Shown here piece after piece: positions 26,701 through 33,902 of a DNA stretch of 53,131 nt. The position numbers and the translations under genes are program-made. The stretch is from NCBI RefSeq assembly GCF_040219635.1, contig NZ_JAVJSC010000011.1, positions 1-53,131 of the forward strand, read 5' to 3'. Under the pieces are notes generated by a model. It ran no database searches. It worked only from the letters and a program-made list of their open reading frames with translations, and was not told the DNA's origin. The stretch comes from Pyruvatibacter sp. (GTDB lineage: Bacteria > Pseudomonadota > Alphaproteobacteria > CGMCC-115125). Numbering within the stretch: the first letter of the stretch is position 1; each line of letters starts with the position of its first letter.

Positions 26701-27210
26701 GCCACCGCCGCCCCAGCTTGCCTTGAGCATCAGCGGATAGCCAACTTGTTCGGCGATGACCGCCACTTCATCAAGATCTTCAGGCAATGCATCAGAGGCA
26801 GGCACCACCGGCACACCGGCTTCAATGGCGAGGTTGCGGGCTGAAACCTTGTTGCCAAGACGCTTCATTACCTCAGCCGGTGGACCCACAAAGATGATGC
26901 CTGCGTCAGCGCAGGCTTCAACAAAGTCAGGCCGCTCTGACAGGAAACCGTAGCCGGGGTGGATGGCATCGGCGCCTGCGTCCTTTGCAACGCGGATCAT
27001 TTCGTCAATCGACAGATAGGCCTCAACCGGCCCGCGGCCTTCGCCGATCAGATAGCTTTCGTCTGCCTTGAACCGGTGCAGCGCCAGCCTGTCCTGCTCG
27101 GAATAAACGGCGACCGTCTTAATGTCGCGTTCGGCGGCGGCGCGCATCACGCGGATGGCGATTTCACTCCGGTTGGCAACAAGCAGCTTTCTGATTTTTG
27201 GGGCTGACAT
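23764..27210 (-). CDS. pyc: Pyruvate carboxylase
   Basis: 1148 residues, the full single-chain alpha4-type enzyme; makes oxaloacetate from pyruvate, bicarbonate and ATP. In order: biotin carboxylase with ATP-grasp loop KASWGGGGRGMR (first ~450 residues), carboxyltransferase beginning near TTMRDAHQSLLATRMRT, allosteric/tetramerisation region, and C-terminal biotinyl domain with EAMKM, K1112 being the biotinylated lysine. ATG 27210 has AGGA in the preceding bases. Together with ppsA it gives the cell both routes of the PEP-pyruvate-oxaloacetate node. The end overlaps recQ by 8 bases. It is divergent from a small membrane protein gene. Confidence 0.97.
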   Translation of the reverse strand: MSAPKIRKLLVANRSEIAIRVMRAAAERDIKTVAVYSEQDRLALHRFKADESYLIGEGRGPVEAYLSIDEMIRVAKDAGADAIHPGYGFLSERPDFVEACADAGIIFVGPPAEVMKRLGNKVSARNLAIEAGVPVVPASDALPEDLDEVAVIAEQVGYPLMLKASWGGGGRGMRRIYSAKELKSQVQAGRSEAKAAFGNDEVYLEKLVERARHVEVQLLGDAHGNVIHLFERDCSVQRRNQKVVERAPAPYLNEAQRHEVCEAALKLARAANYQSAGTAEFLMDMATGAFYFIEVNPRIQVEHTVTEEVTGVDVVKAQLAVAEGARIGDGRIPVQADVHLNGHAMQCRITTEDPEQNFIPDHGRIQIYRGANGFGIRLDGGTAYSGALITRYYDSLLEKVTAWAPTQDECIKRMRRALGEFRIRGVQTNIIFLENLIDHPEFLALNYSTRFIDETPELFEFTPRRDRATRLLRFISEVTVNGNAEVKEAAHTVSRATVHPPRAAVPAAPDGTRQLLDTLGPEKFGRWMRDQKRLLITDTTMRDAHQSLLATRMRTKDIVAIAPYMSRALPELLSVECWGGATFDVAMRFLHEDPWSRLHQLREAMPNVLTQMLLRSANAVGYTNYPDNVVRYFIDRAADAGIDLFRVFDCLNVAENMVPAIEEVARTGKLCEAAICYSGDLTNPNETKFTLPYYLDLAKQFEAAGAHVIGIKDMAGLCKPDAVRQLVTALRQETDLPIHFHTHDTSGAAAASVLAASEAGVDAVDAAIDSMSGVTSQPNLGSIAAALRHGERDTGLDPDALIAVTTYWEQVRKYYRPYESDIRAGTSDVYRHEIPGGQYTNLRQQAKAMGLDHRWPEVAGAYAAVNKLLGNIVKVTPSSKVVGDLALYMMSSGLTVEDVLDPDKDIAFPESVIQLLNGELGTPPGGFPDDITARVLKGKKPLTGRPGAHLPAADLEAERATAAETAGREINDEDLASYLMYPKVFTDFAKHHTDHGDVEVLPSPVFFTGMEVGEEISVHIDKGKTLVIRCLGVSEADQEGYRRVFFELNGQPRQEKVLDTHLAAPAAERPKADAANPNHVGAPMPGLVVQISVKPGDSVKTGDTLVALEAMKMQTTVTAERDGVIADLMVEPGITIDAKDLIMTFKDV

Positions 27211-27326
27211 CGGGGGGTCCTGTTCGGCATCCTGAGTACTGTGATAGGTGGTAGGGTGCCGTGCGGGCCGGGTCGGGGCAAGAGGCCATGCCGTGGTTGC
27301 CGCAATGACGCAGGAAAGGAACTCAA

Positions 27327-27476
27327 ATGGGCGCGATCATTATCAATGTTGTCCTGTTGATTGGCGCTGCGGTTCTTTATGCAATCGGCGAAACCTGGGT
27401 GCCGCTCATTGTGGGGGCTGTTGCAGGCACCATGCTGGGCATGGAGCTGACCAAACGGTTTGGCCCTAAAGACTGA
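27327..27476 (+). CDS. Small two-helix membrane protein (49 residues)
   Basis: A 49-codon gene with a strong Shine-Dalgarno (AGGAAAGGAA ending 6 bases before ATG 27327). It has two hydrophobic helices (MGAIIINVVLLIGAAVLYAI and VPLIVGAVAGTMLGMELTKR) around a short polar turn GETW, and a basic end RFGPKD. It matches no family I know. Codon use is like the neighbours. It lies divergent from pyc and ends 20 bp before a strong hairpin terminator. It could be a regulator or stabiliser of a membrane complex; no function is claimed. Confidence 0.65.
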   Translation: MGAIIINVVLLIGAAVLYAIGETWVPLIVGAVAGTMLGMELTKRFGPKD

Positions 27477-27495
27477 TATTTTCTTTTGCGCACAA

Positions 27496-27530
27496 AAACG
27501 GCGGCACCCTGCAACAGGGAACCGCCGTTT
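27496..27530. terminator. Bidirectional intrinsic terminator
   Basis: AAACGGCGG (27496-27504) pairs with CCGCCGTTT (27522-27530), with an inner CCCTG-CAA-CAGGG stem. The minus strand has a T5 run right after the stem and the plus strand T3. It lies between the convergent 49-residue gene and the secreted-protein gene and probably ends both. Confidence 0.8.
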
Positions 27531-27553
27531 GATATCAAATCCGGGTGCAGATT

Positions 27554-27913
27554 CTAGAAAGCTTTGCCTTCGGTCACAGCCCATGTGCTGACGCCCGCTT
27601 CGCCGGGAATCTCGCCGGATGCACCAACAGCAGGTGCTTCTTCCGTCACCGTCACGCAGGCTTCCGGCTCACCTTCGAAGGTTGTGCAGATGTCCTGCCC
27701 GTTGACCGTCCATGTGCCGCTGGAGGTGGTGCCGTCGGGAAGCTGACGCTCAACCGATGAGGCATCGGGATAGTGCAGCATGACAACAGCGCCGTCGGGG
27801 CCGGTGAGTGTCACCGAGTTGCCAACAAGGCCCGCGCCAACGTTTGCGAAAGCAGCAACAGCGCCCGCGCCGGTCAACAATGCGGCAAGCGCCGCGCTCT
27901 TAAGAAGTCGCAT
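27554..27913 (-). CDS. Small secreted protein of unknown function
   Basis: 119 residues. Signal peptide MRLLKSAALAALLTGAGAVA with a likely cleavage after AFA (residue 23). The mature part reads as a small beta-rich domain with a two-Cys segment (GQDICTTFEGEPEACVTV), probably a disulfide. It loosely resembles periplasmic DUF995-type domains (TSSGTWTVNGQDIC), but I would not assign a family. ATG 27913 was chosen over an upstream in-frame start because the signal peptide begins there and GGGAG lies 8 bases before. Transcription probably ends at the 27496-27530 hairpin. Confidence 0.75.
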   Translation of the reverse strand: MRLLKSAALAALLTGAGAVAAFANVGAGLVGNSVTLTGPDGAVVMLHYPDASSVERQLPDGTTSSGTWTVNGQDICTTFEGEPEACVTVTEEAPAVGASGEIPGEAGVSTWAVTEGKAF

Positions 27914-28013
27914 AGAAAATCTCCCTGGATTTCTGTGGATTAGGTATCCCACGCGGCGCAAACGTTAACCACGAATGCGCGTATATGCCAGAGGTTTTAG
28001 GGAGATATTCAGC

Positions 28014-28259
28014 CTAGTTGCGTGGCGGGCGCATCATGAAAACGATCAGCCACAGGGGAATGATCACCACAATGCCCAGCATCAGGTTGGGCAGGGCCAG
28101 GTTCCAGCCGCGCGCAATGAGGTTGCCGATGTCGGCGGGTGTCGCGCCGATTTGTGCCAGCACGGAGGTTGCATCCGTTCCCAGCAGGTGAAGCACGACC
28201 GCAATTGCCGCAGAAACCGCAGCAAGCCGCCAAAGAACAGACACCAGATCAAACAGCAT
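28014..28259 (-). CDS. Small two-helix membrane protein, DUF6460-like
   Basis: 81 residues with two hydrophobic helices: VLWRLAAVSAAIAVVLHLLG and the C-terminal NLMLGIVVIIPLWLIVFMM, ending RPPRN. The layout (first helix, a short segment with GWN, a second helix ending IPLWLI) recalls the alphaproteobacterial DUF6460 family as I remember it. Function unknown. ATG 28259 puts the first helix near the N-terminus and has GGGG upstream. Confidence 0.6.
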   Translation of the reverse strand: MLFDLVSVLWRLAAVSAAIAVVLHLLGTDATSVLAQIGATPADIGNLIARGWNLALPNLMLGIVVIIPLWLIVFMMRPPRN

Positions 28260-28409
28260 TGCCGGCTTCCCCAAGCCTGATTGAGCGCCCGCCTCCGTGT
28301 GGTGTGAGCGCTGCACACCGTCTGTTTAACTTATAACCGTTTAAGCGGGGTTGACGAAATAGGGGGGGCGGGCACGCGCCGGGCGCGCTCAGCGCCTGTT
28401 ACTGGACCG

Positions 28410-29255
28410 TCAGCTAATGCCGCGCATCCGTTCCGAGCGCCGCCGCAGCAGTTCAACGGCCGTAAGCAGCGCGATCGAGACGATCACCAAAGATGTGGCG
28501 ACTGCCAGAATGGTGGGTGAAATCTGCTCGCGGATGCCCGCCCACATCTGCCGCGGGATTGTCCGCTCTTCAAATCCCGCCATGAACAGCACCACCACCA
28601 CTTCGTCAAACGAGGTGACAAACGCAAACAACCCGCCGGACACAACGCCGGGCAGGATGATCGGCATTGTCACCTTGAAAAAGGCTGTGTGCGGCGGGGC
28701 GCCAAGCGACTGTGCGGCGCGCGTGAGGTTATGGTCATAGCCCGCAAGCGTTGCGGTGACGGTAATGATGACAAACGGAATGCCCAGTGCCGTATGCGCC
28801 AGAATGATGCCCAGATGAGTTTGGGCCAGCCCGACGGCTGAATAGAAAAAATACATGCCGGTGGCGGTAATAATGATCGGCACGATCATCGGCGAAATCA
28901 GCACTGCCATGATGGTGCGTCGATAGGGCATGGCGGGGCTTGCAAGTCCAAGCGCTGCGAGTGTGCCGAGGCCCGTTGCCATCAGCGTGGCGGCAATACC
29001 GATAACAAAACTGTTGCGGATTGAATGCAGCCACTGGTCGTTTTCAAAAATGTCGCGGTACCAGCGCATGGAAAATGCGTCGGGTTCCAGCGCCAGCATT
29101 TGCGGCGTGAAGGTAAAGTAGGGCTGGGCGTTGAACGACAGCGGCACGATGATGAGCAGCGGCGCGATCAAAAAAACAAAAATCGCCGCGCACATAACGC
29201 GAAAGCCATAATACCAGGCGCGCTCACCAGTGCTTGCATAAATGGGTGGCGGCAT
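28410..29255 (-). CDS. ABC transporter permease, PotC-like
   Basis: 281 residues with six helices, an inner-membrane half of a polyamine/opine-type (POPT) importer. The ATPase-docking EAA loop is LTRAAQSLGAPPHTAFFKVTMPIILPG. The C-terminal region (EERTIPRQMWAGIREQISPTILAVA) is typical of PotC. Its start overlaps the stop of the preceding permease gene by one base (TGATG), so they are coupled and likely form a heterodimer. It is the last gene of the transporter cluster. The true substrate of the importer is not determined. Confidence 0.88.
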   Translation of the reverse strand: MPPPIYASTGERAWYYGFRVMCAAIFVFLIAPLLIIVPLSFNAQPYFTFTPQMLALEPDAFSMRWYRDIFENDQWLHSIRNSFVIGIAATLMATGLGTLAALGLASPAMPYRRTIMAVLISPMIVPIIITATGMYFFYSAVGLAQTHLGIILAHTALGIPFVIITVTATLAGYDHNLTRAAQSLGAPPHTAFFKVTMPIILPGVVSGGLFAFVTSFDEVVVVLFMAGFEERTIPRQMWAGIREQISPTILAVATSLVIVSIALLTAVELLRRRSERMRGIS

Positions 29256-30505
29256 CAGCCAAGCCTCATCTTGTCAACGCCCACCAGTCGGTCATACAGC
29301 CAGTAAAGTGCCAGTACGCCCGCCAGCAATATGGCACCCAGCGCCGCGGCCAGCCCCCAGTTGAGGCTTTCCTGCATGTGAAACGCGATGAGATTTGAAA
29401 TCAGTTGCCCGGTGCGCCCGCCCACGAGCGCCGGCGTGATGTAGTACCCCACTGCCAGAATGAAAACGAGCACGGCACCTGCCCCGATGCCCGGCGCTGT
29501 CAGTGGCAGATAGACTTTGAAAAACGCCGTTGATGCGCTTGCCCCAAGCGACTGTGCCGCACGGGTGAGCGACGGCGGAATGCCACGCATCACCGCATAT
29601 AGCGGCAGCACCGTAAACGGCAGCAGAATATGCGTCATCGCCACCAGTGTGCCGATCTGGTTGTAGATAAGCTGCACACGCCCGCCGTCGGAAATAATGC
29701 CGGACCACACCATAAGGTCATTGAGTACGCCTTGGGTTTGCAGCATGGCTATCCATGCGGTTGTCCGTACAAGGAGCGATGTCCAGAACGGCAGCAGCAC
29801 CAGTATCATCAGCAGGTTGGCGCGGGCGGGTGGCATATGCGCCATCAGGTAGGCAATGGGAAACCCCAGCACCAGGCACAGTACCATCACCAGGGCCGAC
29901 ACCCACAAGGTGCGCCAGAACAACTGTACATACAGCCGCTGCTCTTCCGCGTTGAGCACGATGTTTCCGTCCGCATCCAGCGTGCGGTCAATCGCGGACA
30001 GATAAAATATCGGCGTTACGGGCTTCGATACGCGCGAGATTGCTGCCCACAGGTCACGCTGAGCCCAGCGGTCATCAAGGGCTGGCAGTGTCTGGGTATA
30101 GGGTGCTTCAAGGTCAGCCGCGCGGCGGGCGGTTTGCATGAACAGCGAGCGCGTGCCGGGCATTTCGTAGTTGAGGCGCGTTGCCGCCTGACCAATGGTG
30201 CGGTTGGCGCGGGCAACGCGCATGTCGTCCACGAGGGCTGCATACACAGCCTCGTCCGGCACGCCGTCGCCGCTCCACTGCTCAATAACCTGACTTACCT
30301 GCGGCATCACCTGCGAAAATACCGGCGCATACGCGCTGCGGGTGAGCATGGAAAAAATAGGTACAATGAAGGTAATCAGCAGGAAAATGAGCAGCGGCGC
30401 AACGAGCCCCAGCGCCTTCCAGCGCGCGTGCCGGTTTGCCCGTTGAAGCTGCCGCTTCAGTTCGGGGTCGGGTGCAGAAACGGCGGCTGCATCGGCAGCG
30501 GTCAT
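29255..30505 (-). CDS. ABC transporter permease, PotB-like with large periplasmic insert
   Basis: 416 residues, about 120 more than ordinary PotB. After the first helix (about 32-55) a stretch of some 130 polar residues (60-195) comes before the second helix (WVSALVMVLCLVLGFPIAYLMA), so it should face the periplasm. The core has five more helices and the EAA loop SLTRAAQSLGASASTAFFKVYLPLTAPG. It pairs with the downstream PotC-like permease. The insert contains no motif I recognise; it may contact the binding protein. The cluster order is ATPase, binding protein, methyltransferase, this gene, then PotC-like. Confidence 0.87.
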   Translation of the reverse strand: MTAADAAAVSAPDPELKRQLQRANRHARWKALGLVAPLLIFLLITFIVPIFSMLTRSAYAPVFSQVMPQVSQVIEQWSGDGVPDEAVYAALVDDMRVARANRTIGQAATRLNYEMPGTRSLFMQTARRAADLEAPYTQTLPALDDRWAQRDLWAAISRVSKPVTPIFYLSAIDRTLDADGNIVLNAEEQRLYVQLFWRTLWVSALVMVLCLVLGFPIAYLMAHMPPARANLLMILVLLPFWTSLLVRTTAWIAMLQTQGVLNDLMVWSGIISDGGRVQLIYNQIGTLVAMTHILLPFTVLPLYAVMRGIPPSLTRAAQSLGASASTAFFKVYLPLTAPGIGAGAVLVFILAVGYYITPALVGGRTGQLISNLIAFHMQESLNWGLAAALGAILLAGVLALYWLYDRLVGVDKMRLG

Positions 30506-30612
30506 GCGATTGATCCGGAAACAAACGAAACGCGAGGCGGTGCTGACCGAAAATCACTGGCAGATCACCAGATCATTCTCTTAGCAGGTTGGCGGCAATA
30601 TCGGAACGTGGG

Positions 30613-31236
30613 CTATTTTTTCCGCGCGACGACGTACCAGCTTCTCTTTGCACCTGCAAAATACCGCGCGTCGATGATCTCGAAACCCTGTGATGAAATC
30701 ATGTCCTCCAGTTCCTTCTTGCTGAAGAAGGCGACATAGGGGGCCTTGCGAAACAGTTGTGCAGCGGCGATCAAAATCCGAAAGAACACGTTGTAGCGCC
30801 CAAGGCAGGCGGATTTCGAAATGAAGAGGCCGCCGGGTTTCAGGAGCGTGTGGATCGATTTTGCAGCGCCGGGAACATCGTCCAGCAAATGCAGGAAGTT
30901 GAACGCCAGCACGACGTCATAGGGACCAGGCGGAATGCGCTCATCGGTCAAGGTGGCGGGTAAGAAAGTAATATTGGCCACGCCAAGTCTTTCAGCCTTT
31001 TCCTGACCGATTGCAATCATGCTACCCGAGATGTCCGTCGCTGTGATGTGGCCTGCGCTGCCAGCAAGCTGAAGCGCAGTTGATCCGGTGCCGCATCCGA
31101 CCTCAAGAACCGCATCGTTCAATGTCAGATGTCTGCGTGTTTCTTCCAACGTCTCCTGATAGGCGCGCTCATTTTGTATTGGCTGCAATGCGTATTTTGG
31201 TGCGGCCTTATCCCAGAAATCTTCTGCCTTGATCAT
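30613..31236 (-). CDS. Class I SAM-dependent methyltransferase
   Basis: 207 residues. Motif I is VLEVGCGTGSTALQLA, motif II is within HITATDISGSMI, and the post-motif is PYDVVLAFNFLHLLDD. KPGGLFISKSACLG marks motif III and a C-terminal FFSKKELEDMISSQGFEIID segment follows, as in small-molecule (UbiE/COQ5-like) enzymes. Acceptor unknown. It sits inside the ABC importer cluster, between the binding-protein gene and the permeases. By eye its base composition is lower in GC than its neighbours, suggesting later insertion. A terminator hairpin lies just upstream of it. Confidence 0.85.
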   Translation of the reverse strand: MIKAEDFWDKAAPKYALQPIQNERAYQETLEETRRHLTLNDAVLEVGCGTGSTALQLAGSAGHITATDISGSMIAIGQEKAERLGVANITFLPATLTDERIPPGPYDVVLAFNFLHLLDDVPGAAKSIHTLLKPGGLFISKSACLGRYNVFFRILIAAAQLFRKAPYVAFFSKKELEDMISSQGFEIIDARYFAGAKRSWYVVARKK

Positions 31237-31261
31237 GTTCGTTCCATGCGGTTTTTGGTCA

Positions 31262-31299
31262 AAAACGAGAAGGCCGGAGCAGTGCGCCGCTCCGGCCTT
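31262..31299 (-). terminator. Intrinsic terminator after the binding-protein gene
   Basis: On the minus strand an 11-base perfect stem (AAGGCCGGAGC with GCTCCGGCCTT, 31270-31299) is followed after four bases by T5. It would end or reduce transcription between the solute-binding protein gene and the methyltransferase/permease genes. Confidence 0.72.
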
Positions 31300-31352
31300 T
31301 CAATAGTCAGTACACAGTATTTTTGAAGAAAATGAAATGCCGGGCAGGAATG

Positions 31353-32567
31353 CTATTGAGCAAGCCAGGCATTGAAACGCTGCTCGAGTTCGTCATTGAA
31401 ATCCGCCCAGAACTCATAATCGTTTTGAAGCGCATTGGCGAAACGTTCCGGCGTGGTCGGCATATGGGAAGCCATGTCCACGTCGGGATATTCCGCATGT
31501 GCGCCGAGCAATGGCAGCGACGAGGCGCGGGCAGGGCCATAGGCAATCCAGCTTGCCTGACCCACCAGACCTTCCGTCGAGGTGGCGTAGGACACAAAGT
31601 CCATGGCCAGATCGGTGTTCTTGCCGCCCTTGGGCATCACCCACAGGTCCAGATCCCAAATCTGCCGGTCCCAGATGATTTCAAACGGCTGACCTTCCGT
31701 GATCTGGGCATTGAAGATGCGGCCATTGAAGGCGTTGGTCATCACGACTTCGCCGTCCGCCAGAAGCTGTGGCGGCTGCGCACCTGCTTCCCACCAGATG
31801 ACGTCACCCTTGATGGTGTCGAGTTTTGCAAACGCCCGATCAAGCCCTTCAGGTGTCCGCAGTGTCTGATATACATCTTCGGCGGCGACACCGTCAGCCA
31901 TCAGCGCCAGTTCAAGATTGATCTTCGGGATTTTGCGCAGGCCCCGCTTGCCCGGATAGGCCTCAAGGTCGAAAAAGTCCTCAAGGGTTGAAGGCGGGTT
32001 TTCCGGATAGTTCGACGCGTCATAGGCAATGATGCTGGACCACACTGAAATAGGCACAGCGCATTCGAATAACGTACCGGGCAAAAAGTCCTTGAGCGCG
32101 GGCGTGCCGTCGGGTGCGGGCGGCAGGGCGCTGTGATCGACTGGCTCGGTCAGCCCCTCGTCACACAAACGCACCGCTTCGGCGGTTTCCACATCCACCG
32201 CGTCCCACACCACATTGCCGCTTTCCACCTGCGCCTTGATAGGCGCGATGTTGCCGTCATAGTCCTCGGACTGAATGGTGACGCCGGTCTTTTCCATAAA
32301 TGACTTGTGATAGCCCTCCACCTGCGCCTTTGTGTATGCGCCGCCCCATGAGACCACGGTTAAAACCTGGTCGCCTGCGGAGGCTTGGGTTGCAGGGGCG
32401 TCGGGCGCAGATGCGTCTTCTACGGTCGCGGTGTCAGTGTCAGCGGGGCGTTCAGCCGCATCGTCAGTGCTGGTATCGCCGCACGCCGCAAGGCCAAGGG
32501 CAAGGGCGGCCGTCATCCCCAAAAAACGCACTTTGAAAGGCGGTTGCGGCAAAAGAAAAAGCGTCAT
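31353..32567 (-). CDS. Spermidine/putrescine-type ABC transporter solute-binding lipoprotein
   Basis: 404 residues. A lipobox LAAC makes C29 the lipidated residue, followed by a long Asp/Thr/Ala-rich linker (about 30-65). The PotD-like fold begins LTVVSWGGAYTKAQVEGYHKSF. It contains VWDAVDVETAEAVRLCDEGL, a PGKRGLRKIP block and WWEAGAQPPQLLADGEV, matching polyamine/opine-type binding proteins. Ligand unknown. Two ATGs lie close together; 32567 is chosen over 32576 because GGGGAG touches the first but is correctly 9 bases from the second. It is flanked by the ATPase gene upstream and a terminator downstream. Confidence 0.87.
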   Translation of the reverse strand: MTLFLLPQPPFKVRFLGMTAALALGLAACGDTSTDDAAERPADTDTATVEDASAPDAPATQASAGDQVLTVVSWGGAYTKAQVEGYHKSFMEKTGVTIQSEDYDGNIAPIKAQVESGNVVWDAVDVETAEAVRLCDEGLTEPVDHSALPPAPDGTPALKDFLPGTLFECAVPISVWSSIIAYDASNYPENPPSTLEDFFDLEAYPGKRGLRKIPKINLELALMADGVAAEDVYQTLRTPEGLDRAFAKLDTIKGDVIWWEAGAQPPQLLADGEVVMTNAFNGRIFNAQITEGQPFEIIWDRQIWDLDLWVMPKGGKNTDLAMDFVSYATSTEGLVGQASWIAYGPARASSLPLLGAHAEYPDVDMASHMPTTPERFANALQNDYEFWADFNDELEQRFNAWLAQ

Positions 32568-32605
32568 GGTGGTCATCTCCCCAAAAAACGAAACCGCGAG
32601 GTGCG

Positions 32606-33811
32606 CTAAGCAGCGGCCCGCGACCCATCACTTTCAAACTCAACAAAATCCAGCGCGTGGCTGTCGCGCGCGGCCCAGCCAACCCGCACGGTGTCGCCGC
32701 GCGAAAGCTGGGTGGTGCCGGCCATGTTCGGCACCTTGACGATGAAGTCAGTGTTACCGGCCACATGCAGGCGCGCCCGCACATGATCGCCAAAATAAAT
32801 CAGTTCACGGACGGTACCCTCAAACACATTATCAAAGGGTGCGGTGTCATCCGCACGCAGAATATGGACCCGCTCCGGGCGCACCGAGAGCAACACCCGG
32901 TCACCCGGGGCCGACACGGCAACCGCCGTTGCAGCAATCTCGCCCGCGCCGCCGTCCAGTGTGACTGTCGCGGCCGGGCCATTGATATGGCTTACAGTTC
33001 CCGCCAGCCGGTTGCTCTCGCCAATGAACGACGCCACAAAACTGTTCTGCGGGTTTTCGTAAAGGCGGGCAGGCGGGTCCACCTGCTGAATGATGCCGTC
33101 ATTGAACACCGCGATGCGGTCCGACATGGTCAGCGCCTCACCCTGATCGTGGGTGACATACACAACCGTAATGCCCAGCCGCTCGTGCAGGCGTTTGATT
33201 TCAATCTGCATCTGTTCGCGCAGCATCCGGTCAAGCGCGCCCAGCGGTTCGTCCATCAACACCAGCTTTGGTTCAAACACCAGCGCGCGGGCCACGGCCA
33301 CGCGCTGTTGCTGGCCGCCTGAAAGCTGGCCCGGCATCCGGGTGCCGAAGTCTTCAAGTTCCACCATGTCCAGCGCGTCCGTCACCCGCGCAGCAATTTC
33401 GGCCGCGGGTCTGTTGCGGACCCTGAGCGGGAAGGCGAGGTTTTCAGCCACCGACATATGGGGAAACAGCGCGTAGTTCTGAAACACCATGCCGATGTCG
33501 CGCTTGTGCGGCGGCACCCGCGTAATCGGCTCGCCGTCCAGCAGAATGTCGCCGCCGGTTGGCGTTTCAAAACCCGCGAGCATCATCAAACAGGTGGTTT
33601 TGCCTGAACCCGACGGGCCGAGCAGCGTCAGAAACTCGCCGCGCGCAATATCGAGGTCCAGACCTTTTACCACCAGTGTTTCGCCGTCATAGGTTTTTTG
33701 CACACCGCGAAACTGCACCAGTGGCGCATCAGCCTGCGGCATGGTGAGCTGCGGCATGGCGGGCTGCGGCGTGGTGTTCAGCGTATCCGGCGCGGCGGTA
33801 TCAGCGGTCAT
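32606..33811 (-). CDS. ABC transporter ATP-binding protein, PotA-like
   Basis: 401 residues. Walker A GPSGSGKTT (about 65-73), Q-loop FQNYALFPHMSV, signature LSGGQQQR, Walker B VLMDEPLGALD and the H-loop VTHDQGEAL are all intact. A C-terminal TOBE domain follows (RVLLSVRPERVHIL...). It powers the importer formed by the downstream binding protein and permeases. An N-terminal extension of about 30 residues, rich in Pro/Thr/Gln, is unusual. ATG 33811 was chosen with CAGGAGC upstream; a longer frame begins at 33850 without a ribosome site. Confidence 0.92.
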   Translation of the reverse strand: MTADTAAPDTLNTTPQPAMPQLTMPQADAPLVQFRGVQKTYDGETLVVKGLDLDIARGEFLTLLGPSGSGKTTCLMMLAGFETPTGGDILLDGEPITRVPPHKRDIGMVFQNYALFPHMSVAENLAFPLRVRNRPAAEIAARVTDALDMVELEDFGTRMPGQLSGGQQQRVAVARALVFEPKLVLMDEPLGALDRMLREQMQIEIKRLHERLGITVVYVTHDQGEALTMSDRIAVFNDGIIQQVDPPARLYENPQNSFVASFIGESNRLAGTVSHINGPAATVTLDGGAGEIAATAVAVSAPGDRVLLSVRPERVHILRADDTAPFDNVFEGTVRELIYFGDHVRARLHVAGNTDFIVKVPNMAGTTQLSRGDTVRVGWAARDSHALDFVEFESDGSRAAA

Positions 33812-33902
33812 GTGGCTCCTGCCCGGCAAATAAATCAGCCGGTTTGGCAAAGCCTAGACGAAGTGCCGCCGCGTGCAAACTGCCTGTGGAATAACGGGTT
33901 GG

